Source of the DNA: Molossus alvarezi
Taxonomy: Eukaryota > Chordata > Mammalia > Chiroptera > Molossidae
Length of the DNA: 64,000 nucleotides
Assembly: GCA_037176705.1 (NCBI GenBank)
Contig: JBAWUJ010000056.1
Coordinates: 1-64,000 of the forward strand
Reading direction: 5' to 3'
The notes under the pieces were generated by a model. That model did no database searches, was not told where the DNA came from, and worked only from the letters and a program-made list of their open reading frames with translations. Each line of letters opens with the position of its first letter. The first letter of the stretch is position 1. This document shows positions 63,620 to 64,000 of the stretch, one piece after another. Made by a program: the position numbers and the translations under genes.

Positions 63620-63830
63620 TAGTTTCATCACTGGAACACTAGCTAGTTTCTTCCCTGTAACACAAGCTAGTTCCTTTTTTGGAACACTAACTACTCCTTT
63701 CTCTGGAACACTAAGTAGTTTCTTTTCTGGAACACTAACTAATACCTTTCCTGGAACACTAGCTAGTTCCTTTTTTAGAACATTAAGTAGTTACTTCCAT
63801 GCAACCCTAAGTAGTTTCTTCCATGGAACA
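63620..63830 (-). repeat. CCAGGG-type satellite cassette (antisense copy)
   Basis: On the + strand, consecutive units carry TTCCCTG, TTTTTTGG, TCTCTGG, TTTTCTGG and TTTCCTGG in place of TTCCATGG. They are followed by AAGTAGTTACTTCC and CCCTAAGTAGTTTCTTCC units. Read on the minus strand, this is the same order as the '+' cassettes near 17187 and 19525. Confidence 0.78.
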
Positions 63831-64000
63831 CTACCTAGTTTCTTTTATGGAACACTAAGTCATTCATTCATGAAACACTAAATAGTCTCTTCCATGAAAC
63901 ACTAGCTTGTTCTATCCATGGAAAACTAGCTAGTTTGTTCCATGGAACACTACCTAGTTTCTTTCATGGAACAACAGCTTGATCCTTCCATGAAACACCT

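Larger units (their letters stand above)
52141..64000 (-). repeat. 24-bp satellite array, block D (continues past the window)
   Basis: Inverted-sense satellite reaching the window end without a boundary. Its first part duplicates block B. Within it, about 52.9-55 kb is duplicated at about 59.2-61.3 kb (offsets 6,289-6,362 bp). The CCCTGG-type cassette lies near 53205-53280, 55630-55750, 57680-57800, 62170-62290 and 63620-63830. An exact 48-bp tandem duplication sits at 59161-59256. No gene was found. The open frames on either strand (for example 55412-55903 antisense) are 8-residue repeats. Confidence 0.96.

Noticed and set aside
1..64000. CRISPR-like regular repeats
   Set aside because: Units abut directly with no unique spacers, they vary freely, and there are no cas genes. 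The two transposons show a mammalian genome.
1..64000. Heat-shock element in TTCCATGGAA
   Set aside because: Heat-shock elements need two bases between TTC and GAA. Here there are four, so the consensus unit does not fit.
1..64000. CENP-B box in the satellite
   Set aside because: The consensus lacks any CG and the TTCG core. I saw no convincing box in the units I read, though I did not scan every unit exhaustively.

Overview
The window is almost entirely one satellite DNA array, interrupted by two transposable elements. The repeat unit is about 24 bp: the 10-bp palindrome TTCCATGGAA, then GGAA, then CTAGCTAG (or CTACTTAG), then TG. I estimate about 2,500 diverged units. No functional protein gene, tRNA, rRNA or CRISPR array was found. 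A 3'-terminal L1 LINE fragment points to a mammalian genome. A nearly intact Tigger (pogo-like) DNA transposon fits that. I cannot name the species. The setting looks like heterochromatin (centromeric, pericentromeric or ampliconic), which is an inference.

Layout by strand, taking the GTTCCATGGAAGG sense as '+': block A (+) runs from 1 to about 24570 and holds the L1 fragment at 11704-12147. Block B (-) runs from about 24581 to 39835 and holds the Tigger element at 35516-37840. Block C (+) runs from about 39837 to 52130. Block D (-) runs from about 52141 to the window end. The A/B and C/D junctions are copies of one another, about 27.56 kb apart. The B/C junction is of a different kind.

The array is organised at several scales: 24-bp monomers in two main types; local multimers of 48, 96, 240 and 310-312 bp; direct duplications offset by about 4.96, 6.3, 27.56, 31.1 and 33.3 kb; and inverted copies between blocks B and C. 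A recognisable multi-unit cassette, in which CCATGG is replaced by CCAGGG or CCAGAG, recurs in all four blocks on both strands. This suggests that the blocks come from a common higher-order ancestor.

Both insertions can be read precisely. The L1 lies in a TT|AAAA target with a 10-bp target duplication, and removing it restores one exact 24-bp unit. The Tigger has 15-bp inverted ends and a TA duplication, and carries a transposase reading frame broken by one 1-base frameshift and one in-frame stop. A paralogous satellite segment at about 34.07-34.3 kb is its empty site. Most long open frames in the window are by-products of the 24-bp (8-codon) periodicity and are not annotated as genes.
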